This document shows, one piece after another, positions 41,414-49,852 of a stretch of DNA of 64,000 nucleotides. The notes beneath the pieces were generated by a model. It had not been told where the DNA came from. It did not search any database and saw nothing but the letters and a program-made list of their open reading frames with translations. The stretch comes from Oscillospiraceae bacterium. Lineage in GTDB: Bacteria > Bacillota > Clostridia > Oscillospirales > Ruminococcaceae. A program made the translations under genes and the position numbers. Each line of letters opens with the position of its first letter. Within the stretch, counting starts at the first letter, position 1. Location of the stretch: positions 34,757 through 98,756 of the forward strand of contig JAHDPQ010000142.1 in the NCBI GenBank assembly GCA_018434245.1, written 5' to 3'.

Positions 41414-42787
41414 ATGAGTGCACAAAACTTTTGGCAGGCTCGGGAAATGATGGGGCAACCCTCACCCGCCCGGGAGCGGCTGGCCATGCTGTTCGATGCG
41501 GATTCCTTTGTGGAGCTGGACGGCTTTGCCATGACGGGAGACGAGCCTGCCGGCGTAGTCTGCGGCTATGGCGCCGTAATGGGAAGCCCGGCCTGTGCCT
41601 TTGCTCAGGATGGCAGTGGATTTGGCAAGGTTCAGGCAGCCAAAATTGCAAAGCTCTATGATCTGGCACTTAAAACCGGTATTCCGGTGGTGGGAATTTA
41701 CGACAGTGCAGGAGCACGGGTGGCCGAAGGGGCCGACGTGCTGGCCGCTTACGGCGAACTGCTGCTGCGAATCAACAACCTTTCCGGCGTAGTGCCCCAG
41801 ATCTCTCTGGTGGCGGGAACCTGCGCGGGCTCTTCGGCTCTGCTGGCCTGCTGCGCCGATTTTGTAGTGATGACCAAGGATGCCCAGTTCTTTATGACTC
41901 CTCCCGCTCTTTCTCAGGACAAGGCGGAAGGGGCGGGCACCGCGGAAGCTGCCGCCAAGGCGGGAGTGGCTCACGTGGTGGCTGATGGGGATGCTCAGGC
42001 CATGGACGCCGTCAAGCAGATGCTGATGCGGCTGCCTCTCAACAATCTGGCTGCGGCCCCTGTTCTTGATTTTGCTGCCCCTGCAGAGGAACTGCCCGCC
42101 GCCGGAGCATCCGGTCAGGCTTTGGCCGCTGCCTTCTGTGACAGCGGCAGTGTGGTGGAGCTGCTGGGCGGCTTTGCCGACAACTGCGCCTACACTGCCC
42201 TAGCTTCTCTGGGCGGAAGCCCCGTGGGCGTTGTAGCTGCCTCTGGCAAGCTCACCGCCGACGGCTGCAACAAAATCGCCAAGATGGTCAATGTTTGCGA
42301 CGCCTTCCAGATTCCTGTTGTAACCTTTGTGGATGCCGCCGGCTTTGAGCCTTCTTCTAAGGCGGAGCTTTGCGGATCGGTGCGGGAGATGGCTAAGCTG
42401 TCCCATGTTTACGCCGAGGCCACCACTGCCAAAGTGGCGGTGATTACCGGCAAAGCCTATGGAGCTGCCTATGTGGCTTTGGCGGGAAGAGCCGCCAACT
42501 CCGACTACACCATTGCATGGCCCGACGCCGTCATCTCTCCTCTGGAGCCTCAGACTGCGGTGGCCTTCCTGTACGGCGACAAAATCACCCCCGAAACATC
42601 CCGGGAGCAGGTGCAGGCAGAGTACGAGCAGGGAGAAGCCTCGGCTCTGGCAGCTGCCAAGGGCGGCCATCTGGACGACGTGATTTCCCCTGAGCTGACC
42701 CGTCCTGCTATTCTGGCGGCTCTGGATCTTCTCTCGGCCAAGCGGGTAAGCCGTCATCCCAAAAAGCACGGCAACCTGCCTCTGTAA
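41414..42787 (+). CDS. Acyl-CoA carboxyltransferase subunit (MmdA / transcarboxylase 12S-like)
   Basis: A 457-residue biotin-dependent carboxyltransferase with two crotonase-like halves: N-terminal ARERLAMLFDADSFVELDGF, GYGAVMGSPACAFAQD, VVGIYDSAGARVAEG; C-terminal GVVAASGKLTADGCNK, VTFVDAAGFEPSSKAE, VAVITGKAYGAAYVALAG. This fold moves CO2 between carboxybiotin and an acyl-CoA. It is shorter than typical MmdA (~510). Biotin carrier and pyruvate-carboxyltransferase subunits follow, so methylmalonyl-CoA or a similar acyl-CoA is the likely partner. The exact substrate is not shown by sequence. Confidence 0.87.
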   Translation: MSAQNFWQAREMMGQPSPARERLAMLFDADSFVELDGFAMTGDEPAGVVCGYGAVMGSPACAFAQDGSGFGKVQAAKIAKLYDLALKTGIPVVGIYDSAGARVAEGADVLAAYGELLLRINNLSGVVPQISLVAGTCAGSSALLACCADFVVMTKDAQFFMTPPALSQDKAEGAGTAEAAAKAGVAHVVADGDAQAMDAVKQMLMRLPLNNLAAAPVLDFAAPAEELPAAGASGQALAAAFCDSGSVVELLGGFADNCAYTALASLGGSPVGVVAASGKLTADGCNKIAKMVNVCDAFQIPVVTFVDAAGFEPSSKAELCGSVREMAKLSHVYAEATTAKVAVITGKAYGAAYVALAGRAANSDYTIAWPDAVISPLEPQTAVAFLYGDKITPETSREQVQAEYEQGEASALAAAKGGHLDDVISPELTRPAILAALDLLSAKRVSRHPKKHGNLPL

Positions 42788-42900
42788 CCCTTAGACCACA
42801 ATACGTTCCCCTGTTCTACTGATCCTAAAAAGGGGACAAACCTTAATTTTGATTATACTTGCGGGCAGAGAAGCTCCGCGAATATTAGGAGGAGTATAGG

Positions 42901-43281
42901 ATGAAACGCTTTCAGGTAACCGTTAACGGAAACGCATATGATGTACAGGTACAGGAAGTTGGAGCAGGTGCTCCCGCTCCTGTCGCTGCCCCTGCTCCCG
43001 CCGCTGCCCCCGCTCCCGCACCTGCGGCAGCTCCCGCTCCGGCTGCTGCCCCTGCCGCAGCTGCCGGCTCGGTGCAGGTGACCGCTCCCATGCCCGGCAA
43101 CATCTGGGAGGTTAAAGCAACCGTAGGCCAGCAGGTCAAGCGGGGCGATGTCCTTCTGGTTTTGGAAGCCATGAAGATGGAAAACGAAATTGTAGCGCCT
43201 TCGGAGGGCACAGTGGCCAGCATCCATGTCAGCAAGGGGGATGCCGTGGACACCGGCGCTCTGCTGGTTTCGCTCAACTAA
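42901..43281 (+). CDS. Biotin carboxyl carrier protein (transcarboxylase/decarboxylase type)
   Basis: A 126-residue carrier that shuttles carboxyl groups between the two transferase subunits. It begins [20 protein letters not shown], then has an Ala/Pro linker (about 22-56), and a lipoyl/biotinyl domain with the biotinylated Lys in [16 protein letters not shown] precedes ATG 42901. It lies between the carboxyltransferase and the pyruvate-binding subunit genes, matching a 1.3S-type subunit. Confidence 0.94.
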   Translation: MKRFQVTVNGNAYDVQVQEVGAGAPAPVAAPAPAAAPAPAPAAAPAPAAAPAAAAGSVQVTAPMPGNIWEVKATVGQQVKRGDVLLVLEAMKMENEIVAPSEGTVASIHVSKGDAVDTGALLVSLN

Positions 43282-43306
43282 ACCACAGCGAGAGGAGAAC
43301 GGCAAT

Positions 43307-44707
43307 ATGGCCAACATTAAAATATGTGAAACCGTCCTGCGGGACGCCCACCAGAGTCTGATCGCCACCCGCATGTCTTTAGACGAAATGCTCCCCATGC
43401 TGGAGGCTTTGGACGAGGTCGGCTTCTGGTCGGTGGAAATGTGGGGCGGCGCCACCTTTGACAGCTGCATCCGCTTTTTGGACGAAGATCCCTGGGAGCG
43501 GCTGCGCATCATCAAAAAACACATGCCCAAGACCAAGATGCAGATGCTCTTCCGGGGGCAGAACATGCTGGGCTACCGCCACTACGCCGACGATGTGGTG
43601 GAATATTTTGTCAAGAAGATGGTGGAAAACGGCATCGACGTCATCCGCATCTTTGACGCCCTCAACGACATCCGCAACCTGGAAACCGCTATTCGCTCCG
43701 CCAAGGCGGAGGGAGCTCACGTACAGGTTGCCCTGAGCTATACCCTGAGCCCCGTCCACTCCAACGAGTACTTTGTCAAGTACGCCAAGGAGCTGGAGCA
43801 GACCGGAGCCGACTCCATCTGCATTAAGGATATGGCCGGCCTGATCACCCCTTACGCCGCCTACGAGCTGGTGCGGGACCTCAAGTCCACCCTCAAGGTA
43901 CCGGTGCATCTCCACACCCACTACACCTCCGGCCTTGCTTCCATGGCCATCATCAAGGCTGCCGAAGCCGGAGTGGACATCATCGATACCGCCATGTCCC
44001 CTCTGGCCCTGGGAACCTCCCACGCTCCCACCGAGTCCATTGTTGCCGCCTTTAAGGGCACTCCCTACGACACCGGACTGGACCTGAAGAAGCTCAACGT
44101 GGTGCGGGAGCACGTGGCCAAGCTCCGGGATAAATATCTGGAAAACGGCCTGCTCAATCCCAAGGTCATGGGAGTCGACGCCAACACCCTGCTTTATCAG
44201 GTACCCGGCGGTATGCTCTCCAACCTGATTAGCCAGCTGGCTCAGGCCGGAAAATCCGATCAGCTGGAGACGGTGCTCAACGAGATTCCCAACGTCCGCA
44301 AAAACGCCGGTTATCCCCCTCTGGTCACCCCCACCTCCCAGATCGTGGGAACTCAGGCGGTGCTCAACGTCATTGCCGGCGAACCCTACAAGATGGTCTC
44401 CAAGGAGTTCAAGGCTCTGGTGCGGGGCGAGTACGGACGCACTCCCGCTCCCATCGACCCCGAATTCCGCCGGAAGATTATCGGCGATGACGAGCCTATT
44501 GAGTGCCGTCCCGCCGACTTGATTCCCGCCGAGCTGGATAAGCTCAAGGGAGAGCTGCCCGAAAAGTACAACGAGCAGGAAGAGGACGTTCTGACCCTGG
44601 CCATGTTCCCTCAAGTGGCCCCCAAGTTCTTCGAGTCCCGCTCCAACAAAAAGTACGGGGTGGACAGCGCCCATGCTATTCCTGCCCAACAGGTGCATCC
44701 CGTGTAA
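43307..44707 (+). CDS. Pyruvate/oxaloacetate carboxyltransferase subunit (5S-type; OadA-like)
   Basis: A 466-residue HMGL-like TIM-barrel carboxyltransferase acting between carboxybiotin and pyruvate/oxaloacetate. It begins with ICETVLRDAHQSLIATRM and has WGGATFD, the catalytic Lys in ICIKDMAGLITPY, and metal ligands in HLHTHYTSG. A C-terminal helical region follows. It lacks its own biotin domain, which is supplied by the preceding gene. ATG 43307 has GAGAGGAGA upstream; an earlier frame start lies inside the carrier gene. No membrane beta subunit follows. Confidence 0.92.
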   Translation: MANIKICETVLRDAHQSLIATRMSLDEMLPMLEALDEVGFWSVEMWGGATFDSCIRFLDEDPWERLRIIKKHMPKTKMQMLFRGQNMLGYRHYADDVVEYFVKKMVENGIDVIRIFDALNDIRNLETAIRSAKAEGAHVQVALSYTLSPVHSNEYFVKYAKELEQTGADSICIKDMAGLITPYAAYELVRDLKSTLKVPVHLHTHYTSGLASMAIIKAAEAGVDIIDTAMSPLALGTSHAPTESIVAAFKGTPYDTGLDLKKLNVVREHVAKLRDKYLENGLLNPKVMGVDANTLLYQVPGGMLSNLISQLAQAGKSDQLETVLNEIPNVRKNAGYPPLVTPTSQIVGTQAVLNVIAGEPYKMVSKEFKALVRGEYGRTPAPIDPEFRRKIIGDDEPIECRPADLIPAELDKLKGELPEKYNEQEEDVLTLAMFPQVAPKFFESRSNKKYGVDSAHAIPAQQVHPV

Positions 44708-44711
44708 GTTT

Positions 44712-44749
44712 ATCCAAATAAAAAGCCGCCGTCAGGCGGCTTTTTGGAT
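44712..44749 (+). terminator. Terminator of the carboxyltransferase operon
   Basis: AAAAAGCCGCC/GGCGGCTTTTT with a 4-base loop, extended by ATCC/GGAT. Confidence 0.85.
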
Positions 44750-44801
44750 GGGCAAAGCAGGAGACGGCGTGTACTCCCTATACCGGACAGCAAAGCCACA
44801 G

Positions 44802-44873
44802 AAAAAAGCTCCCTTGCTTTCGGGTGCAGCCGAAAAACTGCATCCATAGAAAGAAAGGGAGTCTTTTGGTGTT
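44802..44873 (-). terminator. Terminator of the kdpD-kdpE operon
   Basis: A long imperfect hairpin (CTCCCTT/AAGGGAG and GTGCAG/CTGCAT arms) ends leftward in GAGCTTTTTT. Confidence 0.65.
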
Positions 44874-44997
44874 GTGAGACATGCTGTCTGCCTATGGAGC
44901 AGCCCTGTCGGCAAGGGAAAGGGCCGGTTCGCAGCGCTTCCGAAGAATCGGAAGTCGTCGTGAGCGCAATCGGCCCAAAGGCCATAGAAGAGCCTTT

Positions 44998-45702
44998 CTA
45001 GCGCTCAGTGTCAATCATCCGGTAACCCACCCCCACCTCAGTGAGGATGTACCGGGGATCGGCGGGGTTGGGCTCGATCTTCCGGCGGATATTGGCCATA
45101 TTCACTCGCAGCAGCTGACTGTCGCTGGCAAAAGGACCCCAAATCTCCTTAAGGATGTGGTCGTGGGTCAGCACCATACCGGCGTTGCGGGCCAGCAGCA
45201 CCACAATCCGGTATTCGATGGGGGTAAGGTGTACCAGTTCGTCCCCAATGTGCAGCTGCCGTCTGGCATAGCTGAGGTGGAGGTCCCCCACCGAGAATTC
45301 GCTGTCCAGTTGGGACCGGGAATTTTGCATCCGGGCGTATTGGCGCAGGGAGGTACGTATCCGGGCCAGAAGTTCTTGGTTACCGAAAGGCTTGGTGATA
45401 TAGTCGTTGGCTCCCGCGTCCAGAGCCTCCACCTTTTCCTGCTCTTTTTGCCGGGCAGACACTACGAGGATAGGTAAGTCAAACCATTTGCGCAGCTGAA
45501 TCAGAACATCCATGCCGTCCATATCGGGCAGACCAAGGTCCAACAGGATGATATCGGGAGTATGAGAGGCAGCCATGGAAAGAGCTTCGGCTCCATTTGT
45601 GGCAAAAAGCACCCGGTATTTCTGAGCGTCTAGAATAGCGCCTAACAGGTTCCCGATGGCCCGCTCATCCTCTACCACCAGCACAGTGACGGGATGGCTC
45701 AT
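44998..45702 (-). CDS. kdpE: KdpE-like OmpR-family response regulator
   Basis: A 234-residue regulator. The receiver domain has the acidic pair ED at 11-12, phospho-acceptor Asp55 in LLDLGLPDMDG, and Lys in YITKPF. The winged-helix DNA-binding domain has LTPIEYRIVVLLARNAGMV, ILKEIWGP and VGYRM. It is of the KdpE subgroup, which normally controls the potassium pump kdpFABC. No kdp pump genes lie in this window. ATG 45702 overlaps the stop of the small membrane gene by four bases. Confidence 0.9.
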   Translation of the reverse strand: MSHPVTVLVVEDERAIGNLLGAILDAQKYRVLFATNGAEALSMAASHTPDIILLDLGLPDMDGMDVLIQLRKWFDLPILVVSARQKEQEKVEALDAGANDYITKPFGNQELLARIRTSLRQYARMQNSRSQLDSEFSVGDLHLSYARRQLHIGDELVHLTPIEYRIVVLLARNAGMVLTHDHILKEIWGPFASDSQLLRVNMANIRRKIEPNPADPRYILTEVGVGYRMIDTER

Positions 45703-45878
45703 AGCTGCTTCCCCCGGAACCACTTGACAATAAAGTAGATGAGCACCAGCAGAACGATCAACCGAATGGCAAGCCACACCGTACCCAAAAACAGGTTGAA
45801 GATTATGGGTAGAATAAAGGCGGCAATCAGCAGAATGGCCAAAAGAATAATGGCTGTTTGCAGGGTGTTACGATTCAT
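45699..45878 (-). CDS. Small two-helix membrane protein between kdpD and kdpE
   Basis: A 59-residue protein beginning MNRNTLQTAIILLAILLIAA with hydrophobic stretches over about 8-31 and 33-51, and a basic end WFRGKQL. GGAGGACCACC provides the ribosome site. It overlaps kdpD by 11 bases and kdpE by four, so all three are co-translated. It could be a regulator of the kinase or a KdpF-like peptide, but I recognise no family. Confidence 0.7.
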   Translation of the reverse strand: MNRNTLQTAIILLAILLIAAFILPIIFNLFLGTVWLAIRLIVLLVLIYFIVKWFRGKQL

Positions 45879-47433
45879 GGTGGTCCTCCTGTTCTTCCTG
45901 TAAGGGCAGGGTAAAGATAAAGCGTGCGCCGCCTTCTTCCCGGTTGTAGCCCTGAATTTCTCCGCCGTGGGCCTGAATGATGGTCTTGCAGATGGAAAGC
46001 CCAATGCCCAGCCCCTTGGAGGAGTCGGCTCCCCGATCCTCCGCCTGAGAGTAAATCTCAAAAAGATTGCTCAGCAGGTGCTTGGGAATGCCCCTGCCAT
46101 GATCGGAGACCTCAAATCGGGCGGTCCGCCCCTTCTTTTTGAGGGTGAGCAGAACCAGAGCACCCTCCTCGCTGTTTTTGATGGCGTTTTCCAGCAGGTT
46201 GATCAGCACCTGGGAGATGAGGGTGGCATCCATGGGAACCATTAGCAGCTCGCTGGGGATGCTGACGTGGATCAGGCAATCGGGAAACCGCTTGCGCACA
46301 ATGGAAACCGCTTGAGAAATAACCTCCTCGGCGGCCTCCATGGTCTTGTGGACCGTGGCGGTCTCCTTGGAAATCCGGGTGACGGTGAGGATGTTTTCCA
46401 CCATGCGGATCAGCCACTGTGCATTTTCTTTAATATCCCGCACCAGTTTTTCCTGCATCTCTTCCCCCATGTCCTTCTGCTCCAAGATGGCGGAGCTGGC
46501 CCCCAAAATACCGGTGAGGGGAGTGCGAAGATCGTGGGAGATGGAGCGGAGCAAATTAGAGCGCATCTTCTCCTTTTCGGCGCTGATCTTCAGGTTATTT
46601 TGTTCCTCGCTCAGATAGCGCAGAGCCAGAGCTAGAGCCACCTGGGCAGATACAATCTGCAAAAAGGTGTGGCTACCCGGCGTGAGGGGAAGCTCCCGGC
46701 AGTCCAGCCCAATCACCCCCAGCACCTTGCCGTGGGAGATGGCTGCCTCGTAGTGGATGCACCGGTCCTTGGGCAGCAGTTCTTCCGGCTGCTCCGCCCC
46801 TACCTTAAACATCTGGTGAACCCGGCGGACACATTCCCTGTCGGTGAAAAGCTCCCTATCTTGAGGGTGGTGAAGCCGCAGAGAGGGCTCTCCCCCTTCT
46901 TTGGGGTCCTTAAGATAAAAGACATTGGAGCGCTCCATTTGCTGTTGGATGTACTTTTGGGTCACCTCTACGATTTCTTCCACATTCCGGGCGGCCAGAA
47001 GCTCCTGATTCAGCTGGTAGAGTAGCTGGGTCCGCTGTTCCCGCTTGAGAGCCAGATGAGCCTGCTTCTTATTCTGAATAACCAGTGCACTGATGATGAG
47101 AGTGACCGCCAGCATGGTGATCAGGGCGATGGGAAAGCGCAGGGTGATGGAAAACCCATAGCGGGGATCGGTAATAAAAAAATCATAAGCAAAGGAGCAG
47201 AACACAGCAGCCACAATCCCGTAGGTGTAGCTGGGGGTGCAGACCGAAATGATCACCACCGCCAGCATATACAGCATCAGCAGGCTTTCCTTTTGCAGAC
47301 CCAAACCGGCCAGCAATTCGGTAAGAAAAGCAGTGACCAATACCACGGCCAGTACCTTGAGGCTGTTTCGCAGAACGGTAACGGCTTCCCGGGGGGATTC
47401 GGTATAAATCCGTTCCACCAATTGCTTTTTCAT
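45868..47433 (-). CDS. kdpD: KdpD-like sensor histidine kinase lacking the N-terminal KdpD/Usp part
   Basis: A 521-residue kinase. Four membrane helices lie between about residues 25 and 120 (DUF4118/KdpD type), followed by a GAF domain, a HisKA helix with SISHDLRTPLTG, and an ATPase domain with N-box LINLLENAIKNS, G1 SDHGRGIP and G2 GLGIGLSICK. Classical KdpD (~890 residues) has in addition a cytosolic ATP-binding and Usp region, absent here. ATG 47433 was chosen; its ribosome site is weak. It forms an operon with a small membrane protein and kdpE. Confidence 0.88.
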   Translation of the reverse strand: MKKQLVERIYTESPREAVTVLRNSLKVLAVVLVTAFLTELLAGLGLQKESLLMLYMLAVVIISVCTPSYTYGIVAAVFCSFAYDFFITDPRYGFSITLRFPIALITMLAVTLIISALVIQNKKQAHLALKREQRTQLLYQLNQELLAARNVEEIVEVTQKYIQQQMERSNVFYLKDPKEGGEPSLRLHHPQDRELFTDRECVRRVHQMFKVGAEQPEELLPKDRCIHYEAAISHGKVLGVIGLDCRELPLTPGSHTFLQIVSAQVALALALRYLSEEQNNLKISAEKEKMRSNLLRSISHDLRTPLTGILGASSAILEQKDMGEEMQEKLVRDIKENAQWLIRMVENILTVTRISKETATVHKTMEAAEEVISQAVSIVRKRFPDCLIHVSIPSELLMVPMDATLISQVLINLLENAIKNSEEGALVLLTLKKKGRTARFEVSDHGRGIPKHLLSNLFEIYSQAEDRGADSSKGLGIGLSICKTIIQAHGGEIQGYNREEGGARFIFTLPLQEEQEDHHES

Positions 47434-47697
47434 TCTATCGTCAACTCCATATTGTTTTGGCAGGTCCAATGGGTGTGAGAAAACCGCCCGGGAGAGGCCC
47501 GTCGTTCCACCGCCATGCCCGCTTGGGCCATTGGGGAAGAAGGAGCCACTGCTTCCATAAGGCTTTTCCCACACCATAGCACCATTATAACAAAATTGAG
47601 CAAGAAAAGAATCCCTTTCGAACAAAACTTATGATGAAACGAATTCTTTATAAAATTCTTATATTATTGAGCAGATTTTGAACAAAGCCTTAATTGC
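47434..47697. other. Intergenic region between kdpD and atpB
   Basis: No gene seen. Leftward, TATAAT (minus strand, near 47585) is a likely -10 for kdpD with a poor -35. The rest is AT-rich before the atp promoter. Confidence 0.5.
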
Positions 47698-47726
47698 TTG
47701 CGAAAATGCGAGTATTTTACTATAAT
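47698..47726 (+). promoter_or_regulatory. SigA-type promoter of the atp operon
   Basis: TTGCGA (47698-47703), 17-bp spacer, TATAAT (47721-47726). Confidence 0.75.
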
Positions 47727-47762
47727 AGTAAGGTAACCAATTTTTTGTCAGGGAGGACAGCT

Positions 47763-48449
47763 TTGGATTTTTCGATCAAGAACCATAGGGTACTGTTCCA
47801 TCTGTGGGACACCCCTGTCTATTTGACCGACACTCTGATTGCCACCTGGATCATTATGGGAGCGCTGATTTTGCTGGCGGTGGTGGTCCGGGTTCGGCTG
47901 CGCCGTTTTCAGGAGGTTCCCAGGGGCTTTCAGAATATCATTGAAACCATGGTGGAATCCATGGATAACTTTACCAAAACTATCATGGGGCCGGGTTTCG
48001 ATGAGTTTGGCCCCTATTTTTTTGGAGTGTTCCTCTTTATTCTGCTGGCCAACTACAGCGGACTGTTCGGTCTGCGGCAGCCCACCGCCGACCTGGCGGT
48101 GACGGGGGCTCTGGCCATGATGAGCTTTGTACTCATTCACTTCCGGGGTATTCGGATGCAAAAGCGGGGCTACATCAAAGAGTATTTTTCTCCCCACCCG
48201 GTGTTTTTTCCCATCAACCTGGTGGGTGAAATCTCAAAGCCGGTCTCGCTTGCTTTCCGGCTGTTTGGCAACATACTGGGGGGAGTCATTATCATGGGGC
48301 TGATTTACGGCATGCTGCCTCTGGCCCTGCGCATTGTACTGCCTGATCTGCTCCACGCCTATTTTGATGTATTTGCAGGCTCATTGCAAGCCTTTATCTT
48401 CACCATACTCAGTATGACCTTTATTGCACAAAAATCCACCACGGAATAA
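47763..48449 (+). CDS. atpB: F-type ATP synthase subunit a
   Basis: A 228-residue membrane subunit that forms the ion half-channels beside the c-ring. TTG 47763 is used, with GGGAGG seven bases upstream. It has several membrane helices; the conserved helix reads [15 protein letters not shown] with the essential Arg, and the last helix has [20 protein letters not shown]. It is the first gene of the operon; atpI is absent. Confidence 0.94.
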   Translation: MDFSIKNHRVLFHLWDTPVYLTDTLIATWIIMGALILLAVVVRVRLRRFQEVPRGFQNIIETMVESMDNFTKTIMGPGFDEFGPYFFGVFLFILLANYSGLFGLRQPTADLAVTGALAMMSFVLIHFRGIRMQKRGYIKEYFSPHPVFFPINLVGEISKPVSLAFRLFGNILGGVIIMGLIYGMLPLALRIVLPDLLHAYFDVFAGSLQAFIFTILSMTFIAQKSTTE

Positions 48450-48550
48450 TAGCCCGTTCCAAAGCCCGCCACAGGCTAGCCTTTTTTGGGGGAGCGGTGG
48501 GGCTTTGCGTATTTCCCCCATTCAACTTTAAGAACCAGGAGGTAAATAGA

Positions 48551-48799
48551 ATGGATGGTAGATCGTTTATTCTGGGAATGTCTGCGCTTTCTGCGGGCAT
48601 CTGCACCCTTTCGGGTCTGGGCTCGGGGCTGGGTCAAGGCATTGCCGCGGGTAAGGCTGCCGAGGCAGTGGGACGTCAGCCGGAAGCCCGCAACTCTATT
48701 TTGAGCACCATGCTGGTAGGTGCCGCCGTAGCAGAAACTTGCTCGGTTTACGGGCTTGTCATCGCCCTGATTCTTTTGATGGCCAACCCCCTTGTTTGA
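48551..48799 (+). CDS. atpE: F-type ATP synthase subunit c
   Basis: An 82-residue two-helix proteolipid that forms the rotor ring. ATG 48551 follows AGGAGG. Helix 1 has [20 protein letters not shown] with Gln29; helix 2 has [17 protein letters not shown] with ion-binding Glu62, Thr63 and Tyr67. Gln29, Val60, Glu62, a hydroxyl residue at 63 and Tyr67 resemble the sodium-binding set of Ilyobacter/Acetobacterium c subunits, so sodium coupling is possible. Confidence 0.95.
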   Translation: MDGRSFILGMSALSAGICTLSGLGSGLGQGIAAGKAAEAVGRQPEARNSILSTMLVGAAVAETCSVYGLVIALILLMANPLV

Positions 48800-48835
48800 T
48801 TTTTGTTCCGCAAACGGGGAAAACCGAAAGGGGGA

Positions 48836-49390
48836 ATGGGTTTGTTTCAACTTTGTACGATAGCCCTGACGGGGGCAGAGCTGCCGCCGGGAAGTATTTT
48901 AAGTCTGGATAAAAAGCTGTTGGTCGAAATGCTGGTCTACATCATCAATATATCCCTGCTCACCGGGGTGCTGGCCTTTTTGCTGTACAAGCCGGTGAAG
49001 AAGTTTATGGCCCAGCGCAAGGAGCGGATTGCCGCCGAGATTGAGGCCGCCCAAAAGGACAGGGAAGAAGCCCTGGAGCTCAAGGAGCAGTACGAGAGCC
49101 TAATTGCCGACATTGAAACGGAGCGGGAAGAAATTCTTCACGCCGCCTATAAAAAGGCCATGGAGCGCTCCGACCAGATGCTGTTTGCCGCCCGCCGGGA
49201 AGCGGAAAATGTCTACAATCGGGCGCTGGCGGAGCTAAAGACGGAAAAAGAAAACATGGCCGACGAGATGAAGCGCCAGATGATTGAGATCGCCGCCATG
49301 ATGGCAGGTCGGTTTGTAGAGGTATCCGTTGACCGGGAAACTCAGGACCGCCTCATCGCCGAAGCTTTGGCCGAATGGGAGGAGAGCTAG
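48836..49390 (+). CDS. atpF: F-type ATP synthase subunit b
   Basis: A 184-residue stator subunit: one N-terminal membrane helix (about 33-53, MLVYIINISLLTGVLAFLLY) and a long, charged coiled coil (about 58-150) that reaches the delta subunit. ATG 48836 lies very close to its AAAGGGGG site; TTG 48842 is a reasonable alternative. The next gene starts immediately after the stop. Confidence 0.9.
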   Translation: MGLFQLCTIALTGAELPPGSILSLDKKLLVEMLVYIINISLLTGVLAFLLYKPVKKFMAQRKERIAAEIEAAQKDREEALELKEQYESLIADIETEREEILHAAYKKAMERSDQMLFAARREAENVYNRALAELKTEKENMADEMKRQMIEIAAMMAGRFVEVSVDRETQDRLIAEALAEWEES

Positions 49391-49852
49391 ATGAGGCAGC
49401 TTAAGCTGGCCCGCCGATACGCTCTGGCCCTACTGGATTTTGCCCAAGACAGGGGATTGCCTCTTATCTATCGGCAGGCCCTTTTATTGATGCTGGAGGA
49501 TGCTCCCTCCGCCCAAAAGGCGGCGGATCCTCTGGCGGAATTTTTGCAGGCTGTTCCTTCACAAGAGGTGGAACAGGTTCTCACCATCTTCCTAGAACTG
49601 GCCAGAAAGAAGATGAATCTGGTGCCGGTCGAGGTGATTTCTGCAGTGCCTTTGACCGAGCAGCAGCTTTATGATATAGAGGTGCGGCTGATCCGTATGA
49701 CGCGCAAGCAGCTGGATATTCGCACCACCGTAGATCCTTCTCTATTGGGAGGGCTTAGAGTCATAGTGGATAACACGGTTTTGGATCAATCCATCAAACG
49801 CAAACTGTCTGAACTGAAAAAAGCCGTTTACGAGGGGGTGTATTTGCGATAA
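49391..49852 (+). CDS. atpH: F-type ATP synthase subunit delta
   Basis: A 153-residue stator protein (OSCP equivalent) linking subunit b to the catalytic head. N-terminal [15 protein letters not shown], and C-terminal [32 protein letters not shown] are family hallmarks. It is slightly shorter than usual (~175). It begins at the base after atpF ends and overlaps atpA by one base. Confidence 0.9.
   Translation: MRQLKLARRYALALLDFAQDRGLPLIYRQALLLMLEDAPSAQKAADPLAEFLQAVPSQEVEQVLTIFLELARKKMNLVPVEVISAVPLTEQQLYDIEVRLIRMTRKQLDIRTTVDPSLLGGLRVIVDNTVLDQSIKRKLSELKKAVYEGVYLR

Noticed and set aside
43226-43306. Upstream extension of the 5S-type subunit into the biotin carrier gene
   Set aside because: It would read the carrier gene in another frame, and ATG 43307 has a good ribosome site.
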